Of a stretch of DNA of 64,000 bases, positions 48,899-58,023 are shown in pieces; position 1 is the stretch's first letter; each line of letters starts with the position of its first letter. Both the position numbers and the translations under genes were made by a program. The notes beneath the pieces were generated by a model. The model did no database searches. It saw nothing but the letters and a program-made list of their open reading frames with translations, and had not been told where the DNA came from. The stretch lies in the IMG/VR virus record IMGVR_UViG_3300046167_000825, positions 186,001 to 250,000 of that record; one strand, 5' to 3'. The stretch comes from a virus.

Positions 48899-50182
48899 AT
48901 GTCACTAGATACAAAATACAGACCAATGGTATATGCCGATGTGATCGGTCAGCAAAGTAATGTTGAGGTTCTCACCAACATTGTGAAGAAGGAAGCGGGG
49001 TTTCATCAATCCTATGTCTTCTGTGGCCCACACGGTACGGGGAAAACAACACTGGGGCGAATACTCGCTAGGGCTTTATTGTGTGATTCCCCCGTGAATG
49101 GCGAACCATGTGATGAATGTTCCTCGTGCAAGACTATCCTTGAACACGGTAATAGCGAATGTTTCATTGAGATCGATGCTGCCACGAACAGTGGGAAAAG
49201 TGACATCAAGGATATCGTGGACTCCCTTGAGTATGTGGCTGTGAGTGGTCGTAAGAAGATTTACCTTTTTGATGAGGCACATGAACTTTCTCGTCAAGCC
49301 CTTGATGGTCTCTTAAAACCAATGGAAGACACCGTCTATGGAACACAAGAGAAGAAACTCATTTGTATCTTCTGTACCACAGAGCCAGAGAAAATGAGGA
49401 AAACGATCTTCTCACGATGTGCTCCAGCATTTGTTGTGCGTTCTCCGACACCTCAAGTGATCGCAGATCGCCTTCAGTATATCTGTGAGCAAGAGAAGAT
49501 TGAGTTTGATTATCCAGCCCTCACAGCCATAGCAGAATATGGTGAGTGTCATGTCCGTGATGCCATCAAAGCAGTGGAAGGGGTTTCAATGGTTGGGAGG
49601 GTGTCCTCTGAATCCGTGAACCACTATTTAAGGCTAGATACAACCTTCAAAGCCCTAGACATCCTTGAGAACCTACACGGAGATTTCAGCAAGGTTTTGG
49701 AAACCCTAGACACTTTATCCACGATGGCTTCAGCCAGTGCAATGTACGAGATGTTGGCAAAACTTTCAATGACGGCTTTTCGTTATTCAATGGGTTTCCA
49801 AAAGTTACCCTCTTATTTGAACGAAGAAAGAGTGTCGAAAATTGCAGAGAAGAAAGGGGTTTTACTGCAATTAGTGAAAAGTTTATTGTCACCTCCCTTC
49901 AATCCGACATATAATATGTTGATTTGCGACTTGGCAAACTATTATCATAACCAACACACTATCAGCACTCCACAAAAAAACGAAGCATTCCCGAACCAAG
50001 TCCAGTCTTCAACGGTATCATACACCGAAGATACGACAAAGGTACTAAATGGGGTCTATCGAGAGCCAAAGGCTGTCAATAATGCCCCAAAAAAAGACAT
50101 TCCTTCAATGGGGTTGTCTTTGGATCAATTCCGTTCCTTTGTCCTCACAAGATTAAAGGAACTGGAAACCAATGGCAGATGA
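48899..50182 (+). CDS. dnaX: DNA polymerase III clamp-loader ATPase (DnaX, tau/gamma)
   Basis: 427 residues. Walker A GPHGTGKT (43-50), zinc module C62, C71, C74, C77, DEAH (125-128), sensor 1 and SRC (172-174), as in bacterial DnaX. The C-terminal 65 residues are variable. An in-frame slippery heptamer A AAA AAC at 49975-49981 lies where E. coli dnaX frameshifts to make gamma. Its end overlaps the NusG-like gene by 11 bases. Confidence 0.93.
   Translation: MSLDTKYRPMVYADVIGQQSNVEVLTNIVKKEAGFHQSYVFCGPHGTGKTTLGRILARALLCDSPVNGEPCDECSSCKTILEHGNSECFIEIDAATNSGKSDIKDIVDSLEYVAVSGRKKIYLFDEAHELSRQALDGLLKPMEDTVYGTQEKKLICIFCTTEPEKMRKTIFSRCAPAFVVRSPTPQVIADRLQYICEQEKIEFDYPALTAIAEYGECHVRDAIKAVEGVSMVGRVSSESVNHYLRLDTTFKALDILENLHGDFSKVLETLDTLSTMASASAMYEMLAKLSMTAFRYSMGFQKLPSYLNEERVSKIAEKKGVLLQLVKSLLSPPFNPTYNMLICDLANYYHNQHTISTPQKNEAFPNQVQSSTVSYTEDTTKVLNGVYREPKAVNNAPKKDIPSMGLSLDQFRSFVLTRLKELETNGR
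49975..49981 (+). other. Candidate -1 frameshift heptamer in dnaX
   Basis: A AAA AAC in the zero frame (within a run of seven A). A -1 shift would add 34 residues before a TAA and replace the last 66 or so. I saw no obvious upstream Shine-Dalgarno-like stimulator or stable downstream hairpin. Confidence 0.35.
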
Positions 50183-50705
50183 TAGAGACCAAAAAACTTG
50201 GGTTGTCCTAGAACTCACTTCAAAAGGTGAATACCTTGTTCGTGAGGGAACACTAGAGAAATATCTCAGAAGACATCTAGGTATAGATGAAGATCACTCC
50301 ATCTATATTCCTCTCCATACTTATAAAAAGGGTGGGAGAGAAATCCAACTAGAAGGGATACAAGGATACGCCTTTATAGCCAGTGGTTTGATGGATTATG
50401 ATTATTTCGCTCTTGAACAACATGACTACACTCGCAGTGTTCTTTCGATAGATAGAGGTAAATACAGAACAATCACAACACTACCAGATAGTTCCATTCA
50501 ACATATCCGAGATAAGATTCGAGAAGAAATCTCGACAGACCTTGATGAGGGTATGTTTATTCGTGTCATTCTAGGGAACTACATCTCCTTAGAAGGTGAA
50601 ATTATTGGGTTCGATGGTGATAAAGCATTGGTGGAAGTCGGTCTGAGATCGATTCACGCTATTGTTCCAATCCCAAGAATCTGTTGTGACCCTATTAAGG
50701 AGTGA
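50172..50705 (+). CDS. NusG-like transcription factor
   Basis: 177 residues. The N-terminal half follows the NGN domain layout (WVVLELTSKGEYLV, helix EKYLRRHLG, IYIPLHTYKKGG, GYAFIASGLMDYDYFALE), and the C-terminal part is a KOW barrel (GMFIRVILGNYISLEGEIIGF, split here as GMFIRVILGNYISL and EGEIIGFDGDKALVEVGL, 127-158). NusG binds RNA polymerase and controls pausing and termination. A phage version could act as a processive antiterminator for late genes. It precedes a sigma-like gene and the structural block. Confidence 0.72.
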   Translation: MADDRDQKTWVVLELTSKGEYLVREGTLEKYLRRHLGIDEDHSIYIPLHTYKKGGREIQLEGIQGYAFIASGLMDYDYFALEQHDYTRSVLSIDRGKYRTITTLPDSSIQHIRDKIREEISTDLDEGMFIRVILGNYISLEGEIIGFDGDKALVEVGLRSIHAIVPIPRICCDPIKE

Positions 50706-50707
50706 AT

Positions 50708-51310
50708 ATGTGGTGGAGTGGACATAAAATACTAGAGCCTCACGAGTTGGAGAATCGCTTTTCTACTGAGGATTGTATCTTCAATAATGGGATTACCTTC
50801 ACAGAGGTGATGTCTGAGGAGATGAAAGCACAAGTTGATAAGATTAAATCGTTTTTGGATATGATTCCTAGACGGGAAGCCGATTTTGTTGAGTTGTACT
50901 ACTTCCAACACATGAAGCAAACGGATATCGCAAACTTGTTTTGTGTGACCCAACCGACTGTCTGTTATCGTCTTCAAAGGGCTTCTGCTCGGATTAAGTT
51001 CCTTGTAGAACTCCCCGATTTAACCATAGCACAGATTCAGAATGACCTTGAAGAAGTCTTGGTTGACCCTCTCGATGTGAAGATCATGGTGCAAATGTAT
51101 CAAACGACATGTCAATCAGAAGTGGCGAAGAATCTCAATGTTTCTCAAGGGCTAGTTCGACATAGATTTATTAGGTCTATCAAACGATTGGGTTGTGACG
51201 GCTACGATGAACTGGTTGCCGTTTATAAAAAAATCTCCGAAAACTTGAACATCCTCAGAGAAGTGCAACGACCCTCTCTTTCCGAAACTTCTTTCATTGT
51301 CTTACACTAA
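50708..51310 (+). CDS. Tandem sigma-region-4-like DNA-binding protein
   Basis: 200 residues with two helix-turn-helix domains of sigma region 4 type: about 52-95 (PRREADFVELYYFQHMKQTD, then IANLFCVTQPTVCYRLQRA) and about 118-160 (DPLDVKIMVQMYQTT, SEVAKNLNVSQGLVRHRFI). No region 2. It may be a -35-binding co-activator, as T4 gp55 and gp33 split sigma functions. The ATG at 50708 is five bases from AAGGAG; a GTG at 50702 overlaps the preceding stop. Confidence 0.75.
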   Translation: MWWSGHKILEPHELENRFSTEDCIFNNGITFTEVMSEEMKAQVDKIKSFLDMIPRREADFVELYYFQHMKQTDIANLFCVTQPTVCYRLQRASARIKFLVELPDLTIAQIQNDLEEVLVDPLDVKIMVQMYQTTCQSEVAKNLNVSQGLVRHRFIRSIKRLGCDGYDELVAVYKKISENLNILREVQRPSLSETSFIVLH

Positions 51311-51347
51311 TCCGTTTATAGACGGACACATTTATTGAGGGACACAA

Positions 51348-51659
51348 ATGTCAGACAAGAAAGAACATCGTATTTTAATGACCAAGCGACTGGCTAGGCG
51401 GTGGGTGTTATCCCATATTCGTCCAGAGAGCCGTATTACGGTTTATTATGGTGCAACGGATGTTAGCCGTATCCCTTCTCTTTTGCGTAGTTTCCGAGAT
51501 GGGAAAGTGAAATTGACGGGTGTTGATATCAAGATTCCCGATTTGGGTGTTCAAGAACGCTTTGATGCCTTTGAGGTTTGGTCTTCCGATAAAGAGTCTA
51601 TGATTGTTCTTAATAAATGGCTTGAAGATCGTGGATTTCAGACATCGGGAGTTTGGTAA
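51348..51659 (+). CDS. Hypothetical protein, start of structural block
   Basis: 103 residues; GAGGG upstream. Basic N-terminus, alpha/beta pattern. First gene after the regulatory pair and overlapping the next gene (TAATG), so it is probably part of the late transcript. A CCGTTTATAGACGG word just upstream is palindromic (CCGT/ACGG) and could be a regulatory site. Function unknown. Confidence 0.68.
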   Translation: MSDKKEHRILMTKRLARRWVLSHIRPESRITVYYGATDVSRIPSLLRSFRDGKVKLTGVDIKIPDLGVQERFDAFEVWSSDKESMIVLNKWLEDRGFQTSGVW

Positions 51660-52090
51660 TGTCATCACAAAGAATTGAGAGTGCCTTCAAATATAAGTAT
51701 GTGACGGTAACGGCAGACACTTATTATTACGAAATTGTGGCAGACACCCAACTTAATATCTCAGTTCGAGATATCGTAGCCCCCAACGGTCAGTTGATAG
51801 ACTCCATGACACTTCTCCCAGCAGAAGTTGTTTCTGATATAGCCGCAAGTATTCTTGTGGTGAAAGATTTATTAGGTCTTGCTACTCGTCTTACGGGTGA
51901 GGCAGATTTCGTTTCGGCTACCTCCGTTACGGTGGAGTTCGCAGAAGCCCAGAACTCCACAGATTATTCTGTTCTTCTTGACCCTTCTGTTTTCTTAGAT
52001 TTTCGTGTCACAGCGAAAACTACGGTGAGTTTCACTATTGAATCCTCGACAACATATACGGGTTCAGTTCGCTGGTCTTTATTTGTGTAG
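51659..52090 (+). CDS. Hypothetical structural protein
   Basis: 143 residues, rich in Thr, Ser and Val with alternating beta strands (VTVTADTYYYEIV, VRDIVAPNGQLID), a composition typical of phage tail or capsid decoration proteins. Starts in the stop of the previous gene. No specific family. Confidence 0.62.
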   Translation: MSSQRIESAFKYKYVTVTADTYYYEIVADTQLNISVRDIVAPNGQLIDSMTLLPAEVVSDIAASILVVKDLLGLATRLTGEADFVSATSVTVEFAEAQNSTDYSVLLDPSVFLDFRVTAKTTVSFTIESSTTYTGSVRWSLFV

Positions 52091-52099
52091 GGAGTTGAT

Positions 52100-53296
52100 A
52101 TGGGTCAAAGTAAGTTTTCAAAATTAGATGGGGTGTCGTTCGACCCAGAGAACTACGCCAATACTCAGATAACCATCAATCATGTTGATGGGACATTGGT
52201 GTTTCAAGACGAAGAAATAACCGCTTTGAAACTATCTCAATTGGTGGGCTTCGAGAATATTGATAATGTTTTTCTCGTGGGCAAAACGGGTAGTGGTGCT
52301 AGATATAAGACCATCCAAGATGCTGTTGATGCAGTTTCCGTGACGAGTTCTTATTTAGAACCGTCTGTTATAATCGTTACGGCTGGTGTTTATCAAGAAT
52401 CTTTGACTATCCAGAAGGATGGGCTTCACATTATTGGAATGGGGCGAGTCGCTCTCAAAGGTGACGATGGTTCTCCCTCTGTTTTGATTGATGACTTGGG
52501 TGTTGTTATCCCTCAAGTTCTCCACATAGAAAATCTTATCATTGAGAAAGACCAAGACGGTGAATCTTGTGTCGAAGTATCTGGTTCGTTGGATTCAACT
52601 CTCCTTCAAAAAGGGTTGACTCTTAAAAATTGTTCTTTAGAGGCTACTGGGATTGGGTCATACCCAATCAAAGCCGATAAAGTCAATTCTATCACTGTGC
52701 TTGACGGTACTTGGGGGGCTAGTCGCCTAGACTCCATTTGCTTTATTTCACAAGTGGCATATTTCCATTGTGTTGGTTTGCAACAAGGTACGGCTTTTCA
52801 GATGTCTTATGATGACTCTGCTGATGCTCCCCTCACAAAAACCTCCGAGTATATTATTTCTAGTATGCTTGGGAGTGGTAACTTCTTGATTTCTTTGTTG
52901 GGGACGGGTTCTTTGACTGTCAACCGTAGCACCATTGGTGATTTATCCATTACGGGAGATAGACTACTGTCAGTGTCGGACAGTAAGACAATGAACCTTA
53001 CGGTACAAGGGACGACAGCGTGTTCTGTGGATGCGACAAAGCATGGGACAATCGGTGGAGATATCACTGCCACTCTTTCCCTCAGTGAACTTAGGGATTC
53101 TGTGGATTTAATAGGAGTGGTCAGCGTTAGCGTGCCGTTGCCTTTGCCTTACCCCAACTCTTTTTATATGGTCAATCTCGATGGCTATGATGGGTCAGCC
53201 CCTTATGTCACCAATAAGACTACCACGACTTTTGATGTGGTCTTTCCCGATGGGTTGGTTCACACCACAACAGTGCAGTATCAAGTTATTCTTTGA
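52100..53296 (+). CDS. Right-handed beta-helix virion protein
   Basis: 398 residues. About 65-330 reads as a parallel beta-helix of the pectate-lyase type: GSGARYKTIQDAVDAV, VIIVTAGVYQESLTI, LHIIGMGRVAL, then repeating short strands. A C-terminal 60-residue beta domain follows. Typical of tail spikes or fibres that bind or cleave surface polysaccharide; active-site residues cannot be assigned. GGGAG upstream. Next to other structural genes. Confidence 0.78.
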   Translation: MGQSKFSKLDGVSFDPENYANTQITINHVDGTLVFQDEEITALKLSQLVGFENIDNVFLVGKTGSGARYKTIQDAVDAVSVTSSYLEPSVIIVTAGVYQESLTIQKDGLHIIGMGRVALKGDDGSPSVLIDDLGVVIPQVLHIENLIIEKDQDGESCVEVSGSLDSTLLQKGLTLKNCSLEATGIGSYPIKADKVNSITVLDGTWGASRLDSICFISQVAYFHCVGLQQGTAFQMSYDDSADAPLTKTSEYIISSMLGSGNFLISLLGTGSLTVNRSTIGDLSITGDRLLSVSDSKTMNLTVQGTTACSVDATKHGTIGGDITATLSLSELRDSVDLIGVVSVSVPLPLPYPNSFYMVNLDGYDGSAPYVTNKTTTTFDVVFPDGLVHTTTVQYQVIL

Positions 53297-53343
53297 TCGT
53301 GGTAATATGCCTATATTTTCAACAAAGATAATAGAGGTGTCTT

Positions 53344-53928
53344 ATGAGTACGGATAAATATGACTTTTGGAACGGCTTGATGTCGGGTGCATACATGAAT
53401 GTGAAAGGTGCATCTGACGGGGTCGATATGTTTTTAGAGGAAAGCCTTGATAAAGAAGCAACCGATAGAACCTTATCAGATTTGACTGATAAAGGTAGAG
53501 CCAACAATGCTTTGAGTTTGCCCGTTTCCGATGGAACACGGGTGGCTTTCGTAGCGAACTTGGGTTCGATTCTGTCTTTAGATGACGCTCCCGAAAACAA
53601 TGCCAAAGGGACAGTTGTTACTGTTAAGTCTGCTGGAGGGGCTATCACTTCCCACGATGGTCGTGTTTTTGTGAAATGGGATGATGGTCAGTTTCGTGCA
53701 GTCCACCAAAATCATCTTCGTTTGGCGAGTGGACACTCCAAGACACAAAAAGCCGCTGGTAACACAATGCGAGTTGCTTCTCTTGGTGACTTGACAGACT
53801 TCTTGAGAATTAGTTCGGATACTCTTATCCATAAAGCCACAGAAGATATCTGGTCATTCAAAAAAGATGCTGACGGTTTCGTCATAGAGCGTTTGCTCGG
53901 TGAAGACGGTAAGCCTTTGAAATTATAG
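53344..53928 (+). CDS. Hypothetical protein
   Basis: 194 residues. The central part (about 60-125) looks like a small beta barrel (GTVVTVKSAGGAIT, DGRVFVKWDDGQFRAVH). The N-terminus is acidic, the C-terminus basic then acidic. GAGGTG precedes the ATG. Located between the beta-helix gene and a large virion-type protein; probably late. Confidence 0.66.
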   Translation: MSTDKYDFWNGLMSGAYMNVKGASDGVDMFLEESLDKEATDRTLSDLTDKGRANNALSLPVSDGTRVAFVANLGSILSLDDAPENNAKGTVVTVKSAGGAITSHDGRVFVKWDDGQFRAVHQNHLRLASGHSKTQKAAGNTMRVASLGDLTDFLRISSDTLIHKATEDIWSFKKDADGFVIERLLGEDGKPLKL

Positions 53929-53937
53929 GATTGTATA

Positions 53938-54576
53938 ATGAAGAAAATATCATTTAAGAAGAAGCAACGGTCTTTTCTGGAAGAAAAGTGGGGGGCATCC
54001 TTAGAACCGAAAAGTCAAATGACTAGAACGGCTGGTGAAGTTCGTTTCGTTAAGGATAACTCGAATGATGCTAGTTCGTGGGCTTGGAAACAAGGCCCCT
54101 CCGAACGCTCAATGCAACCCGATTACAACTTTAAGCCAAAGCGAAAGAAAGCATTAGCCAAAGTTCTCAGAAGCACAACTGCTTCTATGGGACACGCTAT
54201 GAGTGCCTACAACTCTTTCACGAAAATCAAGAGTGCTGATGTATCCCCCGATGGGGCATTGGGTGGGAAAGGGTACATACAAAAGATTATGGATATGCGA
54301 AAGCAGTACATGAATGTCGTTGAGGCGTTATCTGCTTTGAGTGACACCATTTATGACGAGATTCAAGCCCCACATTGGGCTGCGATTTCCCGTCAAGAAA
54401 CGCCCGAAGACAAAGCAGAGGTCACCCAAATCATACAAGATGCCGAGAGCATTAAAGAAGACCCAGAGAGTTGGGCAGAAGAACAAGAGGAAACAATGGA
54501 TGAAGATCACACCCCAATGGGCAAGACTGCTTCTTCAAAATCTATTCCTAAAAAGTATTTAAGAGGTGACAAATGA
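53938..54576 (+). CDS. Hypothetical protein
   Basis: 212 residues, strongly basic N-terminal third and acidic C-terminal third with many Glu. The polar, helical makeup would suit a scaffold or head protein, but there is no motif. It overlaps the next gene by four bases (ATGA). Confidence 0.64.
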   Translation: MKKISFKKKQRSFLEEKWGASLEPKSQMTRTAGEVRFVKDNSNDASSWAWKQGPSERSMQPDYNFKPKRKKALAKVLRSTTASMGHAMSAYNSFTKIKSADVSPDGALGGKGYIQKIMDMRKQYMNVVEALSALSDTIYDEIQAPHWAAISRQETPEDKAEVTQIIQDAESIKEDPESWAEEQEETMDEDHTPMGKTASSKSIPKKYLRGDK

Positions 54577-56645
54577 GTTCAAAAATACCATCAGACCATC
54601 TAGTTCCTAGAGGTCTAAACGGCTTGATCGATACCTACCCCGATATGAACTACGGCTTGGGGACATTGGAGAAGACTTTCATGACAGATGGCACAGCCGA
54701 CTTCACTTCGGGACTCCCCGATGGGATAGTTCGTGGTGAGGATGAAGGTCTTGGTGATCTTGGTGATTTTATGAAAGAAGGGAACATTGCTGATATGTCT
54801 TTCATTGATATTGAAGGCGATGCTCACATCCAAAGTCTGCCCGAATATGGTGAAGCAGACAGTTCGCTCGAATCTGCTTGGGGAGAACTACAAACTCCAG
54901 CCATATATGCTGAACACCAAAAAGATTTGACAGCCATTCCCCGTGCCATAACTCAGACTGAAGTAGAAGAAGATGTCCTAGAAGAAGTCGCCATGAAATG
55001 TGCGAGGTTGTTGCATAATGGTGCGAGCATGAAGAATCTCCAGCGAATCGCTTTCGACCGATTGGGTTCTGATGTTACGGAACTTCGTGAGGATTTTGAA
55101 TACCTCACGGAAGAAAGAGGCTTGATGGGAAATGTTTATGTCCTTGCGAGTGCTTACCCACAAATCGAAACGGGGCATTGGAATAAAGCCATTAAGAAGG
55201 CTTCCCCACACGCTCAGTACTTGTTGATTGATGACGGTCACGCTCTATCAAGCCAAGAGACATTCAATGGAATGAAAGTGGTTTTGGATGTTCCTTACAA
55301 GCAAGCCTTTGAGGTCTATAAGCCTTTACTTGAAGCCTCTGGTCGTAAACTAGCCTCTGGTGATTCAAGGGCTGTCCTCAAACAAGCCTTCCTAACTACG
55401 CCTCAGAAGAAAATCCAAGAGGTATTCCATGAGAAGGCATACAGAGTCGTTGACACTGTTTCCATGAAGGAAGCCCAACAACAGTTCGGGGAATACACCC
55501 CAGAAGAACAAAGAGTTTATCAAGATAGTGAACGCCAAGATAGAATCGCACTCAAAAAAGCCCACAAGAAACTAGCCAGTGCTTACCGTGCTGGGATGAT
55601 GAGCCGAGATGAATTGAAGAAATTGGCGGGTCTGCGTAGTCACACTCAAATCGAACTAGAACTACATAGGCTGAAACTCAAGAGTCACGCTGCCTCTGAA
55701 TCTTATTCTGGTGCAAAAAACTCTATCGCCAATCAAGAATCTTTGAAGCATGAACAAGGAGATATCACTGGGCGAGTTAAGAAAGCGAAAGAAGAAAAAC
55801 GAGTTGCTTCCGTGAGGGCAAAAGTTGCTGTTATTAAACAAGCAATCGACAGAGGTGTTCGTGGGAATGAACTAGCCCGTATCATTAAGCAGAAACTCAA
55901 CAAAGCAGACCTCCGTATTGCTTCTCCGATATTAAATCCCATCTTGAAAGAAACCAATGCACTCGCTCTCCCTTCTGCTCAGACGGAAGAATATAGTGGT
56001 GCTTCTTTCACAGCCCACCAAGAACATCGAAGAACCGCCCATGTCGAGAAGTTATCTCAAACTGAGATAGCCATCGGTAAAATGGCTCGTTGGACTAGAC
56101 AACAGATGACAGAAGGGACAATCGGAAAAACTCTCACGGCTATGCTAAAGACCAAGTTCGCTTCCCCCTTCTTGAAGAAAGCCTCAACCACAATCCAAGA
56201 AATCCGAACATCCCATGAAGGCTTGTCTGGGCATCTTTATGTGGATGCTGAGGCGTATGCCTCTCCCGTTGGGACAAAAGGTTGTGATGAAGGTGGCTTG
56301 AAGCACCGAGCCAATCAGTTGCCTTTCGTTATGGGGATGGACAGATGTGGTTCTTGTTCTTTTGCCAGTCGTAAAGCCGATGGTACTTCTGTTTGTCAGA
56401 AATACAACAAGCCGATTATCACCGAACTCCCTTCTGAGTCTAAAGACTACCAAGCAGAGAATATCCGAATGGCAGATGCCAGTGATGCTGAAATAACGGC
56501 TTCTATTTTTGCTTCTCGATACGAACCCTCAGAGTTCAATCTAGCGAACTCCGAACTAGATAACTTTTCCTTTGAAGAAATGGCGACAGCAGAAACTCTC
56601 TCAAATGTCTTTTTCGGTGGGATGGAGATACACGATGACGAATAA
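54573..56645 (+). CDS. Large hypothetical virion-associated protein
   Basis: 690 residues. An acidic N-terminal 120, a middle alpha/beta part (about 180-270), a long Lys/Ala-rich helical part (about 300-530) and a C-terminal Cys cluster (GCDEGG, then CGSC and VCQKY) that should bind zinc or an iron-sulfur centre. Position next to terminase and portal suggests a head or packaging role. It overlaps the following Dps-like gene by 11 bases. Confidence 0.66.
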   Translation: MSSKIPSDHLVPRGLNGLIDTYPDMNYGLGTLEKTFMTDGTADFTSGLPDGIVRGEDEGLGDLGDFMKEGNIADMSFIDIEGDAHIQSLPEYGEADSSLESAWGELQTPAIYAEHQKDLTAIPRAITQTEVEEDVLEEVAMKCARLLHNGASMKNLQRIAFDRLGSDVTELREDFEYLTEERGLMGNVYVLASAYPQIETGHWNKAIKKASPHAQYLLIDDGHALSSQETFNGMKVVLDVPYKQAFEVYKPLLEASGRKLASGDSRAVLKQAFLTTPQKKIQEVFHEKAYRVVDTVSMKEAQQQFGEYTPEEQRVYQDSERQDRIALKKAHKKLASAYRAGMMSRDELKKLAGLRSHTQIELELHRLKLKSHAASESYSGAKNSIANQESLKHEQGDITGRVKKAKEEKRVASVRAKVAVIKQAIDRGVRGNELARIIKQKLNKADLRIASPILNPILKETNALALPSAQTEEYSGASFTAHQEHRRTAHVEKLSQTEIAIGKMARWTRQQMTEGTIGKTLTAMLKTKFASPFLKKASTTIQEIRTSHEGLSGHLYVDAEAYASPVGTKGCDEGGLKHRANQLPFVMGMDRCGSCSFASRKADGTSVCQKYNKPIITELPSESKDYQAENIRMADASDAEITASIFASRYEPSEFNLANSELDNFSFEEMATAETLSNVFFGGMEIHDDE

Positions 56646-57411
56646 AGAAGCGGGTATGCCTCAGAACCCAGAAATACTAGGTCAAGTTTTGCATGATGTC
56701 CTTTGTACTTTGCGAACTATGTATGTTCATTATCAGAACTTACATTGGGAGAGTAAAGGCGATTCCTTTTACAGCGACCATCTTTTGTTCCAACGCTTGT
56801 ATGAAGGCGTGGCAGAAGAAACAGATGCACTCGCTGAGAAGATTCTTGGCTTGACGGGACAGACCAAATGGGTTTCTGACCTCCATACTTTCCAACACGG
56901 TCATGATACTTTACAGATATGGTACGAGTTCACTAAAGGTGACGATTCAACTAGCCGTGCTTTCTTCTCTGAGATGTACTTCCAAGAACAACTCGATTAT
57001 GCTCGTGCTGTCCTAGAAGAAAGCAACAATATGACTTACGGTTTGGATGACTTTCTAGGAGGTCTGGCTTCAAAACACGAGGAACATGTTTATCTTCTCC
57101 GTCAAAGATGGGGCAAAGTAGAACATGAATCACGAGTGGCAAGTGGTGCTGGACATCATTTCCATGACAACCCCGAAAAGAGAGAGGTTCGTCAACTTCA
57201 GCAGAGCAAAGCGAAAGGCAATGCCATCACAGACAAACCCTCCGATGCACCACCGACTCCCTCTGATATCTTGGAAGATAAGGGTAAAGAGTTCTCTACT
57301 CTATCTCGTTATGTTATTAACACGGCTCAACCGACCAAGAAGCCGATGCCCTCATCTCGTGCCGAACTCCCAAAACAAGCCAAGCGAGTTCGCCTAACAA
57401 GGAGTAAGTAA
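56635..57411 (+). CDS. Dps/ferritin-like protein with C-terminal extension
   Basis: 258 residues. The first 160 form a four-helix ferritin-like domain with the Dps pattern: HYQNLHWESKGDSFYSDHLLF, then LYEGVAEETDALAEK. Compared with the Dps ferroxidase set, two His, an Asp and a Glu are kept and one Asp reads Gln. The C-terminal 90 residues are Lys/Pro-rich and likely extended. It starts within the preceding virion-type gene and lies in the structural block, so it may protect or bind DNA in the head. Confidence 0.82.
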   Translation: MTNKEAGMPQNPEILGQVLHDVLCTLRTMYVHYQNLHWESKGDSFYSDHLLFQRLYEGVAEETDALAEKILGLTGQTKWVSDLHTFQHGHDTLQIWYEFTKGDDSTSRAFFSEMYFQEQLDYARAVLEESNNMTYGLDDFLGGLASKHEEHVYLLRQRWGKVEHESRVASGAGHHFHDNPEKREVRQLQQSKAKGNAITDKPSDAPPTPSDILEDKGKEFSTLSRYVINTAQPTKKPMPSSRAELPKQAKRVRLTRSK

Positions 57412-58013
57412 TGAAAATCATTAAACCACCCTTCACACAAGTAGTTGCTGGTGTTGTTAAATCGGGTGACCCTTCTGTTGGTGTGAATCCAACTGTTCAA
57501 GGTCAACTGCGAACTACCCAATGGATTATGGATGGGGCGAATAAGAACCCTAAGTCTTTCCCTCCAAATGCCAGTCATTTTACGGGTTTCAATACCAATG
57601 GGCATGTCGTAGGAGGATTCAATCCTTCTGTTGCTACATTGACATTTGACCTTGTGACTTACAATAAACTGTTTGAACTACACATCGGAAGTCATGTTTT
57701 GAAAGCGGGCAACTCCCTCACTTACACATCTTCTGCTGTCATCGTGGGTGACTTCTTGAACAATGTGGGGATACTCATAGCAGATATGTTAGATAATCTT
57801 GTGGATGCCATCAATCGTATCCCAGAGTTCTCAGCCACCAATGACGGTGCTGCTATCATCACTATTGAACATAAAGCCCAAGTGGGAATCAATTCAGATT
57901 CTCTTGCCATCTCGTATCGAAATATCGACCCGACTGTCACAACCTCACCTTTCGTAGAAATAATAGGGTTTGATGGTGGCTCTCCTACTGTTGGTTCGGT
58001 ACTAATTAACTAG
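57411..58013 (+). CDS. Hypothetical structural protein
   Basis: 200 residues, beta-rich, with many Gly, Asn, Thr and Val, like tail or head completion proteins. Starts in TAATG overlap with the Dps-like gene. No specific family. Confidence 0.65.
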   Translation: MKIIKPPFTQVVAGVVKSGDPSVGVNPTVQGQLRTTQWIMDGANKNPKSFPPNASHFTGFNTNGHVVGGFNPSVATLTFDLVTYNKLFELHIGSHVLKAGNSLTYTSSAVIVGDFLNNVGILIADMLDNLVDAINRIPEFSATNDGAAIITIEHKAQVGINSDSLAISYRNIDPTVTTSPFVEIIGFDGGSPTVGSVLIN

Positions 58014-58023
58014 GGGGTGATAA

